From: Petunia secreta
Lineage: Eukaryota > Streptophyta > Magnoliopsida > Solanales > Solanaceae
Reading direction: 5' to 3'
DNA length: 64,000 nt
Assembly: GCA_029990175.1 (NCBI GenBank)
Contig: JARKIP010000564.1
Span: 164,564-228,563, forward strand
Under the pieces are notes generated by a model that was given only the letters and a program-made list of their open reading frames with translations, was not told the DNA's origin and did not search any database. Both the position numbers and the translations under genes were made by a program. Positions within the stretch are counted from its first letter, which is position 1, and every line of letters starts with the position of its first letter. Shown piece by piece: positions 23,561 to 35,045 of this stretch.

Positions 23561-24636
23561 CTGAGGCATCCGATGTAGTAGACCCAAGTATTTCGTCTTC
23601 CCTCATATGTGAGCAAGATTTGATTCTTCTGATCGATCTGGAAATTGGTTGTCTTATCATATTTCCATGGTTTCGTTAGATGTCATTTCTATTAAGAATC
23701 GGATGCGGTAGAGGTGTGAGCTTCTAGTATGATCTATTCAGGGCATTTGTGAGACCCCTACTAATTTGTCTAGTCTAAATGTGAGAGATTTGACAGTGAG
23801 TGTCGGTATTTTCTGCCTGGCATCTTGTTGTGCTACCTTCTGTTGTTATGTCAAGTCAGTTTACCTCTATATTTGGGATTCAGTATTGGTAGGATGATGA
23901 GATTCTTATTCGTCATCATCAGAAAGTGTCATTGTTTCTTCTTGTGTAAAGTGATTAGTAAGTAATATTCGATCTACGTGTCTCATCTTGGTTCGAGACG
24001 CTAGTAGAATCATGTTATTCTATGAACTTGTTTCGATTATAAAAGGGTTTTTGGTAAATTATCAGAGTTTCCTTCTTAATGGGAGGTCAAATTGGCATGG
24101 ATGTTGTTCCATAAAGCTCATTTATTATTTGTTTCTTCAATGCGATTCTTGGGCTACTTTGACTCGTAAGTAGTCTAGCTTTGGTAGCCAAGCAGATAAG
24201 ATGATGAGCTTCCTGAAGCTCTAATTATTTCTATCCTCGGTCCATTTCCATTTCTTCTTCGTTCGGCACTAGTGAGCTTGGACGGTTGATAGCCGCTTGT
24301 GATATTCCCTGTGTTGAGCCAGAGTACGTGTTATTATAGCCGGGTAAGCATATTATTGTTTTTCAAGGCTTCTAACGGTAATAGAAGTACCATCCATTAG
24401 GCAGTGGTGTTTACGGCAAAGGTATGGAGTTGAGAACTCGAGAGTTGCAGCTGTTTGGCAACTCGAAAGGGTAATTGGTAGCTTAGGTTTGCCTACGTTC
24501 AGTTTTTAGCTAAATCTTCTTTAGTCCAGCAGACTGTGCGAGGATGGGTATTCCTATTGAAATAACCGCAGGAGTTTGTGGTTTAAGTGGAGGAGTCTTC
24601 CTCCAAATACTGAATGGTAATACTAAATCTCTAAGG
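23561..24636 (+). other. E4 internal 1, degraded post-gag region
   Basis: This has no open frame of note. Short stretches resemble a decayed protease and, near 24520-24600, the RNase H-integrase linker of E3 (compare 10546-10630, including GTGGAGGAG). The RT is absent. It is collinear with 30240-31317 in internal 2 and 55930-57030 in E1. Confidence 0.6.
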
Positions 24637-25600
24637 CGTTGATACCACTTTTGTCACGACCCAACCTAGGGCCACAACAGAAACCTTCAATGAGTGTCGA
24701 TCATTGCTAAACCCACTAATAATCTATTAACGCTAGAGATAAGCTAGCAACCTGATCATATATACGTACATATCTGCTGAAAGTATAGAGTCTAGAAAGA
24801 TGACACGACTTTAACTGGTTGGCAATTGGAACACTAAGCCACAAATTCTGCTTTTGTCACACTTCATTCCGTCCCACCAATAAATCTGCTTAAGATCATG
24901 GTACATCTTAGTTGAACCTGGATTAACAGTGTATTTGGAATAATGTGCCTCTATCATAATCTATCCATGTAAATCTGCAAAATCAGGGATACAAAGTCTA
25001 TCTTTATACATGAGAACACCGTCAGTAGTAACCCTGTATGGTGACTCCAGTTTTCTTCTGGCTATCTTCTGTATTCAACTAGAACTGAATCCTCATACTG
25101 ATGCTGTTTTACTTCATGAAAATTTAGAGTTAAAGGTCTAGTGCAGCTTATCGTCCATCCATCATTGGTATATCTCATTCACACCTCAACTCTTTGAGAA
25201 GTTACTTAATGTTATAAGTGCACATGTAATCAACTTTGTTGCTGGTAACTTGCCTCAGCTCATGGTCCAATATGTCTCTTTTATTTTTATTTTTTCAAGT
25301 CATAATATTTCCAATTCAAAGACAATACCCTGAAATAGATGTTCAGTCTGGAGATCATTCCATACTATCCAGTAGTATTTGCATGATCCTTATCCTTATA
25401 TGATAGACCTTGTTCAAATGAACCTTTGACATACATTTGGATATGAGTAACTACATTCCCACAAGGAGCTTGCGGAACAACACTAACATCAAATGAGATG
25501 TTGCATAGTGCGTTTGTAAAAATAATATAGCTTGCATCAAATCTTCTATAGTGTGTAGTGACAAGGTACTTCAAAAGCCCCCCTATTGCATCAAACGGGA
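24637..25600 (-). pseudogene. Reverse-oriented Gypsy integrase/LTR fragment inside E4 internal 1
   Basis: On the minus strand, about 25050-24860 encodes an integrase N-terminal domain: DGVLMYKDRLCIPDFADLHG, a stop, then EAHYSKYTVNPGSTKMYHDL. Further along the same strand comes an LTR-like end (TGGGTCGTGACA) and then TGGTATCA, like a primer site. E1 lacks the whole block at the matching place (near 57035), so it is an addition within the E4 lineage. Internal 2 has a shortened version. Confidence 0.7.
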
Positions 25601-25954
25601 GCTAATTCTTAGTTCTATCGACCTGTTCTATATCAAACGGTATATCGAAGAGGTGATTATCGCCTGAATCATGTTAATCTATCCAAAGTTCCGGGTATCT
25701 TTGTTTCGAAAAAGTAAAACTCTCCTCTCATGATTGAGGAAGAGTCAGTTTAGTCAAAATAAACTGGGCAATGGTGTTATCATATTATCCAGATATGTTT
25801 TATTCCAAGAGTTTGGTGTTTGTCTTATAATTCTGATTCTGCAATCATGAGATAATGTCCGTGGAGTAGCTTATGAAGTTTGTGCAAGTTCTTTTGTTAC
25901 CTGTGCAAATTTTTCTTTAAACTTAGGCTCGTTCGAGGACGAACGAGAGGAGAA
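25601..25954 (+). other. E4 internal 1, 3' end, stem-loop and purine tract
   Basis: Non-coding, collinear with 32030-32393 and with 57070-57344 of E1. A perfect 8-bp stem-loop (CTCGTTCG-AGGA-CGAACGAG, 25928-25947) precedes a shortened purine tract GAGAGGAGAA. The TTTAAGGGG part seen before LTR3 is missing. Confidence 0.75.
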
Positions 25955-27344
25955 TGAAACGACCTCGGTTAGTCGTTTCGGAAGTTAGGACTCCGATTAG
26001 CGTGTCGATAATTTTAAAATATTTGTAAGGTCCATTAGGACCTGTCTGTAAAATTGAGTTAAATCAGACCTCGTTTGGTACGTATTGGAAGAGGATTTCC
26101 GTTTTTATTGTCGATAAATATTAAAAAGAGATTTTCGAGCTCAATTTTGGCGAATGAACTCTGATTCGAAATCCGAAAATGCCGTTGGGTTCGTATGATT
26201 ATTGATGACTTTTGTGAACTTTCGAATGTGAATTTTGAGGTTGTTCGGCTAGTTTCCGGTAAAATGCCGAAAGTTATATAATTTGACTTTTTTTCCATTT
26301 AATCTGCACATTGAGTTTCAGGAGTCCAATTTGTGATCTGTCTTAGCAAGTGTGTTACATATATTTTGTATAACTTGCATGCAAAAATTGGAATTATTTT
26401 GACTATCATAGGGTACCGCTTTAATTTTTTGAAAAGAAAAGAAATTATAAAAGAAAATAAAATTAAAAAAGGAAAAGAAAGAAAAGAAAACGAGAAGGCG
26501 GTGGGCCTTGGGATTTAAAAATCCCCTAGCAACAGTAAGCAACAGAAAGAGAAACAACGAGAAATAGAGAAACGAAACAGAAAACACGCAGAAGAGAAAA
26601 ATGCCAGAAAATGCGAAAAGAGCTGGAGAAAATTAGTATTTTCACCCCGAAATATTCACGTAATGATCTTAATGCATTTTTTTGAGTTTATTACGTGTGT
26701 TTGAATATATTTTTCTGGTAAAACTTGGAATATTAGACATCATTTTAATAAGTTCAATTAATAGTTTAAAGGGACAATTGGACCCCGATAATAGAATTAA
26801 TTATATATTCGTACTTAGTCAGTTACGGGCAACATATAAATGTAATTTATTTAGGGTTTGGTTATGTGACCTTAAACCCTGTACATAGGTCTGGCCAGAC
26901 CTACGTATTGCGTATGCGAATAGGGTATCAGGTTTCTGCCTGGATTATTCTAAGATGTGAAGAATGAAGCCTTTAGCCTAATTTGATATATTTTCTGCTT
27001 ATTGAATAAGCAGGATCGTTGGCAGCGAATCCAAAGAACAAAGCAGTTTTTGAGTAGCACATTGAAATAAAGTAAGTGTTTATATCCATTTCTTTGGAGG
27101 CACCTGGCCTCGTGGATTTTCTACCACGTGTTCCTTACGTGTGCAGTTGCCGATAGGCGTACTCATTACGCCTTAGCTTTCGATTTACATTTTATATTAT
27201 ATGTTATGTCCTGTTGTTGGTATTGCATTGAGGATCTGAGCATTGTACTCTTGCTCTGACTTGGCATATACTTTCCGGTTGTTGATGAGAGTCCCGCGCG
27301 GGTGATGGGCATTCATATGCATTATGTTGAATTCATATGCATTA

Positions 27345-27684
27345 CATTACATCATATTGGGGGTAGGAGGATTCCGCCCCAGGAGCAGGCGGATTCCGCT
27401 CCATTGCATCATATTGGGGGTAGGAGTATTCTGCCCCAGGAGCAGAAAGATTCCGCTCCATTGCATTATATTGGGTACAGGAGGATTTCGCCCCAGGATT
27501 TGGAGGATACCGCTCCATTGCATCATATTGAGGGTAGGAGGATTCCACCCCAGGAGCAGGAGGATTCCGCTCCATTACATCATATTGAGGGTAGGAGGAT
27601 TCCGCCCTAGGAGCATGAAGATTCCGCTCCTTACATCATATTGATGGTAGGAGGATTCCGCCCCGGAGTAGGAGGATTCCACTC
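27345..27684 (+). repeat. 57-bp minisatellite in E4 LTR2
   Basis: Six units, same consensus as in LTR1, with scattered changes (for example TTCTGCCCC in unit 2). ORFs of about 77-106 codons on both strands here are artefacts of the repeat. Confidence 0.88.
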
Positions 27685-27862
27685 CATCGATTTCGCACAT
27701 GTGACACCGTTACATTGGCTCACGCATCATACTGCATTCATCCCATTTCATTGCACCGCATGCTGACTATTGTGTGACTATCAAGCTGTTTTTCGTGTAT
27801 GCGGTATGTATACCATATTGTGGACATATTTCAGTTTGCCTATATATTTCTGGCTCATTTTC

Positions 27863-27990
27863 CGGGTTGCACGCCACAACAGTATAAATATATGGATCGG
27901 GTTGCACGCCGCAACAGTATAAATATATGGATCGGGTTGCACGCCACGACAGTATGAATATATAGATCGGGATGCACGCCGCAACATGAT
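27863..27990 (+). promoter_or_regulatory. 35-bp hairpin repeats with TATA boxes in E4 LTR2
   Basis: Four units; TATAAATA occurs at 27883-27890 and 27918-27925, and a third unit has TATGAATA. Each TATA follows a GTTGC/GCAAC-type stem-loop. The array lies roughly 700 bases before the LTR end, a plausible promoter place. The function is inferred. Confidence 0.45.
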
Positions 27991-28654
27991 GTATTTCTGA
28001 CAGTTGATATGTTCGGGATACCTACATGTTCTGGCTATCTTACGTTCCTGGTTGTTAATGAGTTTTTGATTACATACATATTTTTAGTTATTATCTGGCT
28101 CTGCCTTTTCATAATTTAAATAAGAGGAATTTGGTTTATCTTTTTCTTCTCCCTGGCTAGCTATCCTATTCTTTGAGGTGGCTAGTCTACCTCACTTATT
28201 GAGTCCTTTTGACTCACCCTTGTTTGTTGTTTGTTTCTTGTCTATCTATTTTGTTTCGACAGGTTCGCTCCAGGATTGAGCACGCCACATTGTGAAGGAG
28301 CGAAAACGACTTCAGCTGTCAGGGTGAGCCTGCTTTTATTTCGCATGGCCACCAGTTTATTTGTTATTATTTAAGTTTCATTTTTCTCCCTTCAGGAGGT
28401 ATCCGTCTTCTTTTGTACTCTTAGATGTCTAGTATGGATAGCCCTAAACCTAGTATGTTGGGTAGTCAGCTATAATTTCTTTTGTACAGCTTGGAGATAT
28501 CAGTATGTCTGTACTTTTTTTTCTAAGTCTTGTTATTATTTATAAATTGAATTATATTTATTTTCCTAATTTAATTGGTAAGGGTTCGCCCGACGGGTCT
28601 AGGAGAGGATGTCGGGTGCTCGCATGGCCTAACCGGATTTCGGGTCGTGTGAGT

Positions 28655-28666
28655 TGGTATCAGAGC
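28655..28666 (+). other. Primer-binding site of E4 internal 2
   Basis: TGGTATCAGAGC, two bases after the LTR2 end, is complementary to initiator tRNA-Met. Confidence 0.88.
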
Positions 28667-28844
28667 CCACTTTAGAGACTATCCAGACTAGGATAGTGTC
28701 TGGTAGAGTCTCCCTGATGGGTACGTAGACGTCCATACTTATCTACGAGAGGCTATGGTGGCATTTCGGAAGTTTCACTTCCTTCTTTTTTGATTGTGCA
28801 TCGGTCTAGGTTGGAAAAGTATTTTTGCTAATTCCTTCGTGGTG

Positions 28845-30240
28845 ATTGTGAACCCTCGTGCGACAAATCAGCAAACGGTATGAGTTTAAGACGAAGCAGT
28901 CTAGCCTGGGGCTAGCACTGACGAAGCCCTGAGAGTTTTGATGCTGCTGACGATCTAGTCACCGAGGTCCCAGTCGTACGAGCTCGCGATGGGCAAGGGA
29001 GCAGGGCCTTGTGATTCCCTTGGCTCTCTAAGTTGCTTTTACGAGAATCTTGGTGATGCAGATACCGCGAAAACCTATTATTCACTAGGCAACTTATCAG
29101 GTTGCTGCAGATGCAGATGTTCGAACTTGGAGGGCTCTTGTTCCAGTTCCTGATGTTGCCCCAGTAAATTATGTTCCAGAGGCAGCATGTGTTGTGCCTC
29201 TAGTTATTCTGGCTGATTAGTTAGCCTGAGTAATGGCTCGGTCCGAGTGTCCGAAGATGCTGCATTATTTTATCTTGTTGAACCTTCTGATATTCTCAAG
29301 CCATGCATCAGAGAATCCCTTATGTAAGTTTTTTTAAAAATAAAATGATGTCAGCGTATCCTTCAGGCTCTTGATTATATTGAGCGGTATGGTGTTTATT
29401 ATTCTTCTTTCCAGTTTCAGGGTCCAGCCTTGAATTAGTGGGCCGTTTCTTATTATCTAACTTGGTTTGATTTTTCTTCTTGATTCGTGGAAAAGTTCCT
29501 TTCGTGCTGTGAGCGAGATGAAAATTGTCGCCAGTTTGAGTGGATTGGACAGGGTAGCCTGTCGGTTTTAGAAAATGAGATTAAATTCTTTAGAATGGCT
29601 GAATATGCATTAGAACTAGTCCATGAACCTTCCGACAATTTCAAAGATTTATTGGTGACCTTTCTCTTTCCTTGAGATCCCAGATGGCTCGAGAAATCGA
29701 GGTTGGGACTTCATTTGATGTTGTTATTGATATTGCTCAGAGGTATTAGGCATACCATAAGTTAGAGTGGGAAGAGTTAGAGCGGGAGAGCGTGAGATCC
29801 GGCGGCCCTGGTGGGCACCATACCTCCTTTAGAGGTAAGAAGTCTGATTATTTTAGGAGGTTACTTCCCAGGTTATCTTAGCTTGTGGCTCGTGATTTTC
29901 AGAGTGCGCAAGTAGCTCGTCAACATCAGATTCAGTCTTCTCTTTACAACTATCAACAAATTTTCTAGCTTCTATTTTTAGCGAAAAGGTGTTATTATTG
30001 TTATGAGTCTTGTTATCCTTCGAGTAGTTTTCCCTTACTCCGGCAGTAGGTAGTCGTCCTTTCTCTCGTCATCAGGCACCTGCACAGTCGCAGGGGATTA
30101 ATCTCAATCAGCCGGAGAAATGCCACGATCTAATAGAGGCTGAGAGCATAGTGGAAATTGTTTTCAGAAGGGGATTATCAGGGTAGTGGCTCAGCTCAGC
30201 TGCAGAGGTAGTTCTATGAACTGCTAGTCTAGCAGGATGC
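28845..30240 (+). pseudogene. E4 internal 2, gag remnant
   Basis: This is the same gag as in internal 1, with the same ATT in place of the start codon (28845-28847). Strings: CRQFEWIGQGSLSVLENEIKFF near 29525-29590, REIEVGTSFDVVIDIAQRY near 29690-29750 and WEELERESVRSGGPGG near 29770-29815. The last of these is missing from internal 1 (deletion near 23115). The zinc knuckle at 29990-30031 has also lost its last Cys (Phe). Confidence 0.75.
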
Positions 30241-31317
30241 TGAGGCATCTGATGTAGTAGACCCAAGTCTTTCGTCCTCCCTCATATTTGAGTAAGATTT
30301 GATTCTTCTGATCGATCTGCAAATGGTTTGTCTTATCATATTTCCATGGTTTCCTTAGATGTCATTTCTATTAAGAATCGGTTGCGGTAGAGGGGTGAGC
30401 TTCTAGTATGATCTATTTAGGGCATTTGTGAGACCCCTACTAGTTTATCTGGTCTAAATGTGAGAGATTTAACAGTGAGTGTCGGTATTTACTGTCTGGC
30501 ATCTCGTTGTGCTACCTTCTGTTGTTATGTCAAGTCAGTCTACCTCTATATTTGGGATTCAGTGTTGGTAGGATGGTGAGATTCTTATTCGTCACCATCT
30601 GTAAGTGTCATTATTTCTTCTTGTGTAAAGTGATTAGTAAGTAATATTCGATCTACGTGTCTCCTCTTGGTTCGAGATGCTAGTAGAATCATGTTATTCT
30701 ATGAACTTGTTTCGATTATAAAAGGGTTTCTGGTAAATTATCAGAGTTTCCTTCTTATTGGGAGGTCAAATTGGCATGGATGTTGTTCCATAAAGCTCAT
30801 TGAGTATCTGTTTCTTCAATGCGATTCTTGGGCTACTTTGACTCGTAAGTAGTCTAGCTTTGGTAGCCAAGCAAATAAGAAGATGAGCTTCCTGAAGCTC
30901 TAATTATTTCTATCCTCGGTCCATTTCCATTTCTTCTTCGTCCGGCACTAGTGAGTTTGAGCGGTTGGTAGCCGCTTGTGATGTTCCCTGTGTTGAGCCA
31001 GAGTACGTGTTATTGTAGCCGGGTAAGCATATTATTGTTTTTCAAGGCTTCTAAGGGTAATAGAAGTACCATCCATTAGGCGGTGCTGTTTACGGCAAAG
31101 GTATGGAGTTGTGAACTCGAGAGTTGCAGCTGTTTGGCAACTTGAAATGGTAGTTGGTAGCTTAGGTCAGCCTACATTCAGTTTTTAGCTAAATCTTCTT
31201 TAGTCCAACAGACTGTGCGAGGATGGGTATTCCTATTCAAATAGCTGCGGGAGTTTGTGCTTTAAGTGGAGGAGTCTTCCTCCAAATACTGAATGGTAAT
31301 ACTAAATCTCTAAGGAA
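30241..31317 (+). other. E4 internal 2, degraded post-gag region
   Basis: Collinear with 23561-24636, with only small differences. No open frame of note and no RT motifs. Confidence 0.6.
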
Positions 31318-31995
31318 TTGATACCACTTTTATCACGACCCAACCTAGGGCTAACAGTGTATTTGGAATAATGTGCCTCATAATCTATCCACGTAAATCT
31401 GCAAAATCGGGGATACAAAGTCTATCTTTATACATGAGAACACCGTCAGTAGTAACCCTGTATGGTGACTCCGGTTTTCTTCTGGCTATCTGTCTGTATT
31501 CAACTAGAACTGGATCCACATACTGATGCTATTTTACTTCATGAAAAATTAGAGTTAAAGGTCTAGTGCAGCTTATCGTCCATCCATCATTCGCATATCT
31601 CCTTCATACATCAACTCTTTGAGAAGTTACTTAGTGTTAATAGTGCACATGTAATCAACTTTGTTGCTGGTATTCTGCCTCATCTCATGGTCCAATTACA
31701 TGTCTCTTTTATTTTTACTTTTTCAAGTCATAATATTTCCAATTCAAAGACAATACCCTGAAATAGATGTTCAGTCTGGAGATCATTCCATACTATCCAG
31801 TAGTATTTGCATGATCCTTATCCTTATATGATAGACCTTGTTCAAATGAATCTTAGACATACATTAGGATATGAGTAACTACATTCCCACAAGGAGCTTG
31901 CGGAACAACACTAACATCTACTGAGATGTTGCATAGTGCGTTCGTAAAATAATATAGATTGCATCAAATCTTCTATAATGTGTAGTGACAAGGTA
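31318..31995 (-). pseudogene. Reverse-oriented Gypsy fragment inside E4 internal 2, deleted form
   Basis: It starts with the same junction (GATACCACTTTTATCACG) but jumps at about 31350 from CCTAGGG to CTAACAGTG. It lacks roughly 230-260 bases of the internal 1 block, including the LTR-like part and the HYSKY end of the integrase piece. The rest is collinear. Confidence 0.7.
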
Positions 31996-32393
31996 CTTCA
32001 AAAGCTCCCACTATTGCATCAAGCGGGAGCTAATACTTATTTCCATCGACCTGTTCTACATCGAACGGTATATCGAAGAGGTGATTATCGGCTGAATCAT
32101 GTTAATCCATCAAAAATTCCGTGTATCTTTATTTTGAAAAAGTAAAACTTACCTCTCATGATTGTGGAAGAGTTAGTTTAGTCAAAATAAGCTGGGCAAT
32201 GGTGTTATCATATTATTCAGATATATTTTATTCCAACAGTTCGGTGTTTGTGTCATATTTCTGACTCTGCAATCATGAGATAATGTCTGTGGAGTAGCTT
32301 ATGAAGTTCGTGCAAGTTCTTTTGTTATCTGTACGAATTTTTCTTTAAATTTAGGCTCGTTCGAGGATGAACGAGAGTTTAAGGGGAGGAGAA
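31996..32393 (+). other. E4 internal 2, 3' end and polypurine tract
   Basis: Non-coding. The stem-loop is present with one change in the right arm side (AGGATGAACGAG). The complete polypurine tract AAGGGGAGGAGAA is at 32381-32393. Confidence 0.8.
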
Positions 32394-33767
32394 TGAAACG
32401 ACCTCGGTTAGTCGTTTCAGAAGTTAGGACTCTGATTAGCGTGTCGATAATTTTAAAATATTTGTAAAGTCCATTACGACCTGTCTGTAAAATTTGAGTT
32501 AAATCAGACCTCGTTTGGTACGTATCAGAAGAAGATTTCAGTTTTTATTGTCGATAAATATTAAAAAGAGGTTTTCGAGCTCAATTTTGGCGAATGAACT
32601 ACAATTCGAAATTCGAAAGTGTCGTTGGGTTCGTATGATTATTTATGACTTTTGTAATCTTTCGAAAGTGAATTTTGAGGTTGTTCGGCTAGTTTCCGCT
32701 AAAATGCCGAAAGTTATATAATTTGACTTTTTTTCATTTAATTTGTATATTGAGTTTCGGGAGTCCAATTTGAGATCCGTCTTAGCAATTGTGTCACATA
32801 TATTTTGTTTAACTTGTATGCAAAAGTTGGAATTATTTCGAGTATTATAGGGTACCGCTTTAATTTTTCGAAAAGAGAAGAAATTATAAAAGAAAATAAA
32901 ATGAAAAAAGGAAAACAAAGAAAAGAAAATGAGAAAGCGGTGGGCCTTGGGATTTAAAAATCCCTTAGCAAAAGTAAGCAACAAAAAGAGAAACAACGAG
33001 AAACATAGAAACAAACAGGAAACATGCCAAAGAGAAAAATGCCAGAAAATGCGAAAAGAGCCGGAGAAAAATAGTATTTTCACCCCGAAATATTCAGGTA
33101 ATGAACTTAATTACATTTTTTAGTTTATTACGTGTGTTTGAATATATTTTAACGGTAAAACTTGGAATATTAGACATCATTTTAATAAGTTCAATTAACA
33201 GTTTAAAGAGTCAATTTGACCCCGATAATAGAATTAATTATATATTCGTACTCAGTGAGTTATGGGCAACATATAAATGTAATTTATTTAGGGTTTGGTT
33301 ATGTGACCTTAAACCTGTACATAGGCCTGGCCTACGTATTGCGTATGCGAATGGGGTATCAGGTTCCCGCCTTGATTATTCTAAGATGTGAGGAATAAAG
33401 TCTTTAGCCTAATTTGATATATTTTCTTCTTATTGAATAAGCAGGATCCTTGGTAGTAAATCCAAAGGACAAAGCGGTTGTTGAGTAGCACTTTGAAATA
33501 AGGTAAGTGTTTATATCCATTTCTTTGGAGGCACCGAGCCTCGTGGATTTTCTACCACGTATTCCTTACGTGTGTAGCTTCTGATAGGCGTACTCACGCC
33601 TTAGCTTTGGATTTACATTGTATATTATATGTTATCTCCTGTTGTTGGTATTGCATTGAATCTGAGCATTGTACTCTGGCTGTGACTTGGCATATAATTT
33701 CCGATTGTTGATGAGAGTCCCGCTTTAGTGATGGGCATTCATATGCATTATGTTGCATTCATATGCA

Positions 33768-34110
33768 TTACATTGCATCATATTGGGGGTAGGAGGATTC
33801 CGCCTCAGGAGCAGGAGGATTCTGCTCCATTGCATCATATTGGGGGTAGGAGGATTCCGCCCCAGGAGCAGGAGGATTCCGCTCCATTGCATTATATTAG
33901 GTGCAGGAGGATTCCGCCCCAGGAGCAGGAGGATTCTGCTCCATTGCATCACATTGAGGGTAAGAGGATTCCGCCCTAGGAGCAGGAGGATTCCGCCCCA
34001 TTGTATCATATTGAGGATCGTAGGATTCCGCCCTAGGAGCAGGAGGATTCCGCTCCTTACATCATATTGAGGGTAGAAGGATTCCGCCCCGGAGTAGGAG
34101 GATTCCGCTC
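33768..34110 (+). repeat. 57-bp minisatellite in E4 LTR3
   Basis: Six units. Individual units differ from those at the same rank in LTR2, so units have changed independently since the LTRs separated. Confidence 0.88.
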
Positions 34111-34289
34111 CTTCTATTTGGCACATGTGACACCATTGCATCGGCTCACGCATCATACTGCATTCATCCCATTTCATTGCACCGCATGCTGACTATTGTG
34201 TGACTATCAGGCTGTGTTTCGTGTATGCGGTATGTATACCATATTGTGGACATATTTCAGTTTGCCTATATATTTCTTGCTCATATTCC

Positions 34290-34380
34290 GGGTTGCACGC
34301 CGCAACAGTATAAATATATGGATCGGGTTGCACGCCGCGACAGTATGAATATTCGGATTGGGTTGCACGCCGCAACAGGA
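34290..34380 (+). promoter_or_regulatory. 35-bp hairpin repeats with a TATA box in E4 LTR3
   Basis: Three units; TATAAATA at 34309-34316 and a degenerate TATGAATATT in the second unit. Same arrangement as in LTR2. Confidence 0.42.
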
Positions 34381-35045
34381 TGTATTTCTGATTGTTGATA
34401 TGTTCGGGATAACTACATGTTCTGGCTATCTTATGTTCCTTGTTGTTAATGAGTTTGTTATTCCATACGTGTTTCTAGTTATTATCTGGCTCTGCCTTTT
34501 CATAATTTAAATAAGAGGAATTTGGGTTATTTATTTCTTCTCCCTTGCAAGCTATCCTATTCTTTGAGGTGGCTAGTCTGCCTTATTTATTGAGTCCTTT
34601 TGACTCACCCTTGTTTGTGTTTTGTTTCTTGTCTATCAACTTCGTTTTGGCAGGTTCGCTCCAGGATTGAGCTTGCCACATTGTGAAGGAGCGAAAACGA
34701 CTTCAGCTGTTAGGGTGAGCCACCTTTTATTCCGGATGACCACCGGTTTATTGGTTATTATTTCAGTTGCATTTTGCTCCCTTCATGAGGTATCCGTCTT
34801 CTTTTCTACTCTTAGATGTCTAGTCTGGATAACCCTAAACATAGTATGTTGGGTAGTCAGCTGTAATTTCTTTTGTACAGCCTGGAGGTATCAGTATGTC
34901 TGTGCTTTTTTTTTTCTATGTCTTGTTATTATTTATAAATTGAATTATATTTATTTTCCTAATTTAATTGGTAAGGGTTCGCCCTACGGGTCTAAGGGAG
35001 GATGTTGGGTGCCTGCACGACCTAACCGGATTCCAAGTCGTGTCA

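Larger units (their letters stand above)
25955..28652 (+). repeat. E4 LTR2 (shared middle LTR)
   Basis: It runs from TGAAACGACC to GTGTGA (normally GTCA). It serves as 3' LTR of internal 1 and 5' LTR of internal 2. Six 57-bp units and four 35-bp hairpin units. It is the longest of the three LTRs. Confidence 0.9.
19508..35045 (+). mobile_element. E4: three-LTR array of a Tekay-like non-autonomous element
   Basis: The order is LTR1 (19508-21997), internal 1 (21998-25954), LTR2 (25955-28652), internal 2 (28653-32393), LTR3 (32394-35045). Both internal regions have an iMet-type primer site at their left edge and a purine tract at their right edge, so LTR2 is shared. A single target duplication flanks the whole. 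The internal regions carry gag remnants but no recognisable RT or integrase core in the plus orientation. It is inserted in the gag gene of E2. Confidence 0.9.
32394..35045 (+). repeat. E4 LTR3
   Basis: It runs from TGAAACGACC to GTCGTGTCA, the cleanest LTR ends of the array. Six 57-bp units and three 35-bp units. An ORF that begins at 34622 inside this LTR happens to run across the LTR end into the E2 gag frame. Confidence 0.9.

Noticed and set aside
23988..24173. Small ORF conserved between the two E4 internal regions (also 30667-30852)
   Set aside because: The similarity reflects recent common descent of the two internals. The E1 counterpart near 56370-56550 is broken and no domain is visible.
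27302..27644. Long overlapping ORFs on both strands in the LTR minisatellites (also at 20838, 33725-34177, 13365-13715 and 6051)
   Set aside because: They come from 57-bp units, a multiple of three with few stop codons. The predicted peptides are simple repeats without any known domain, and occur in LTRs.
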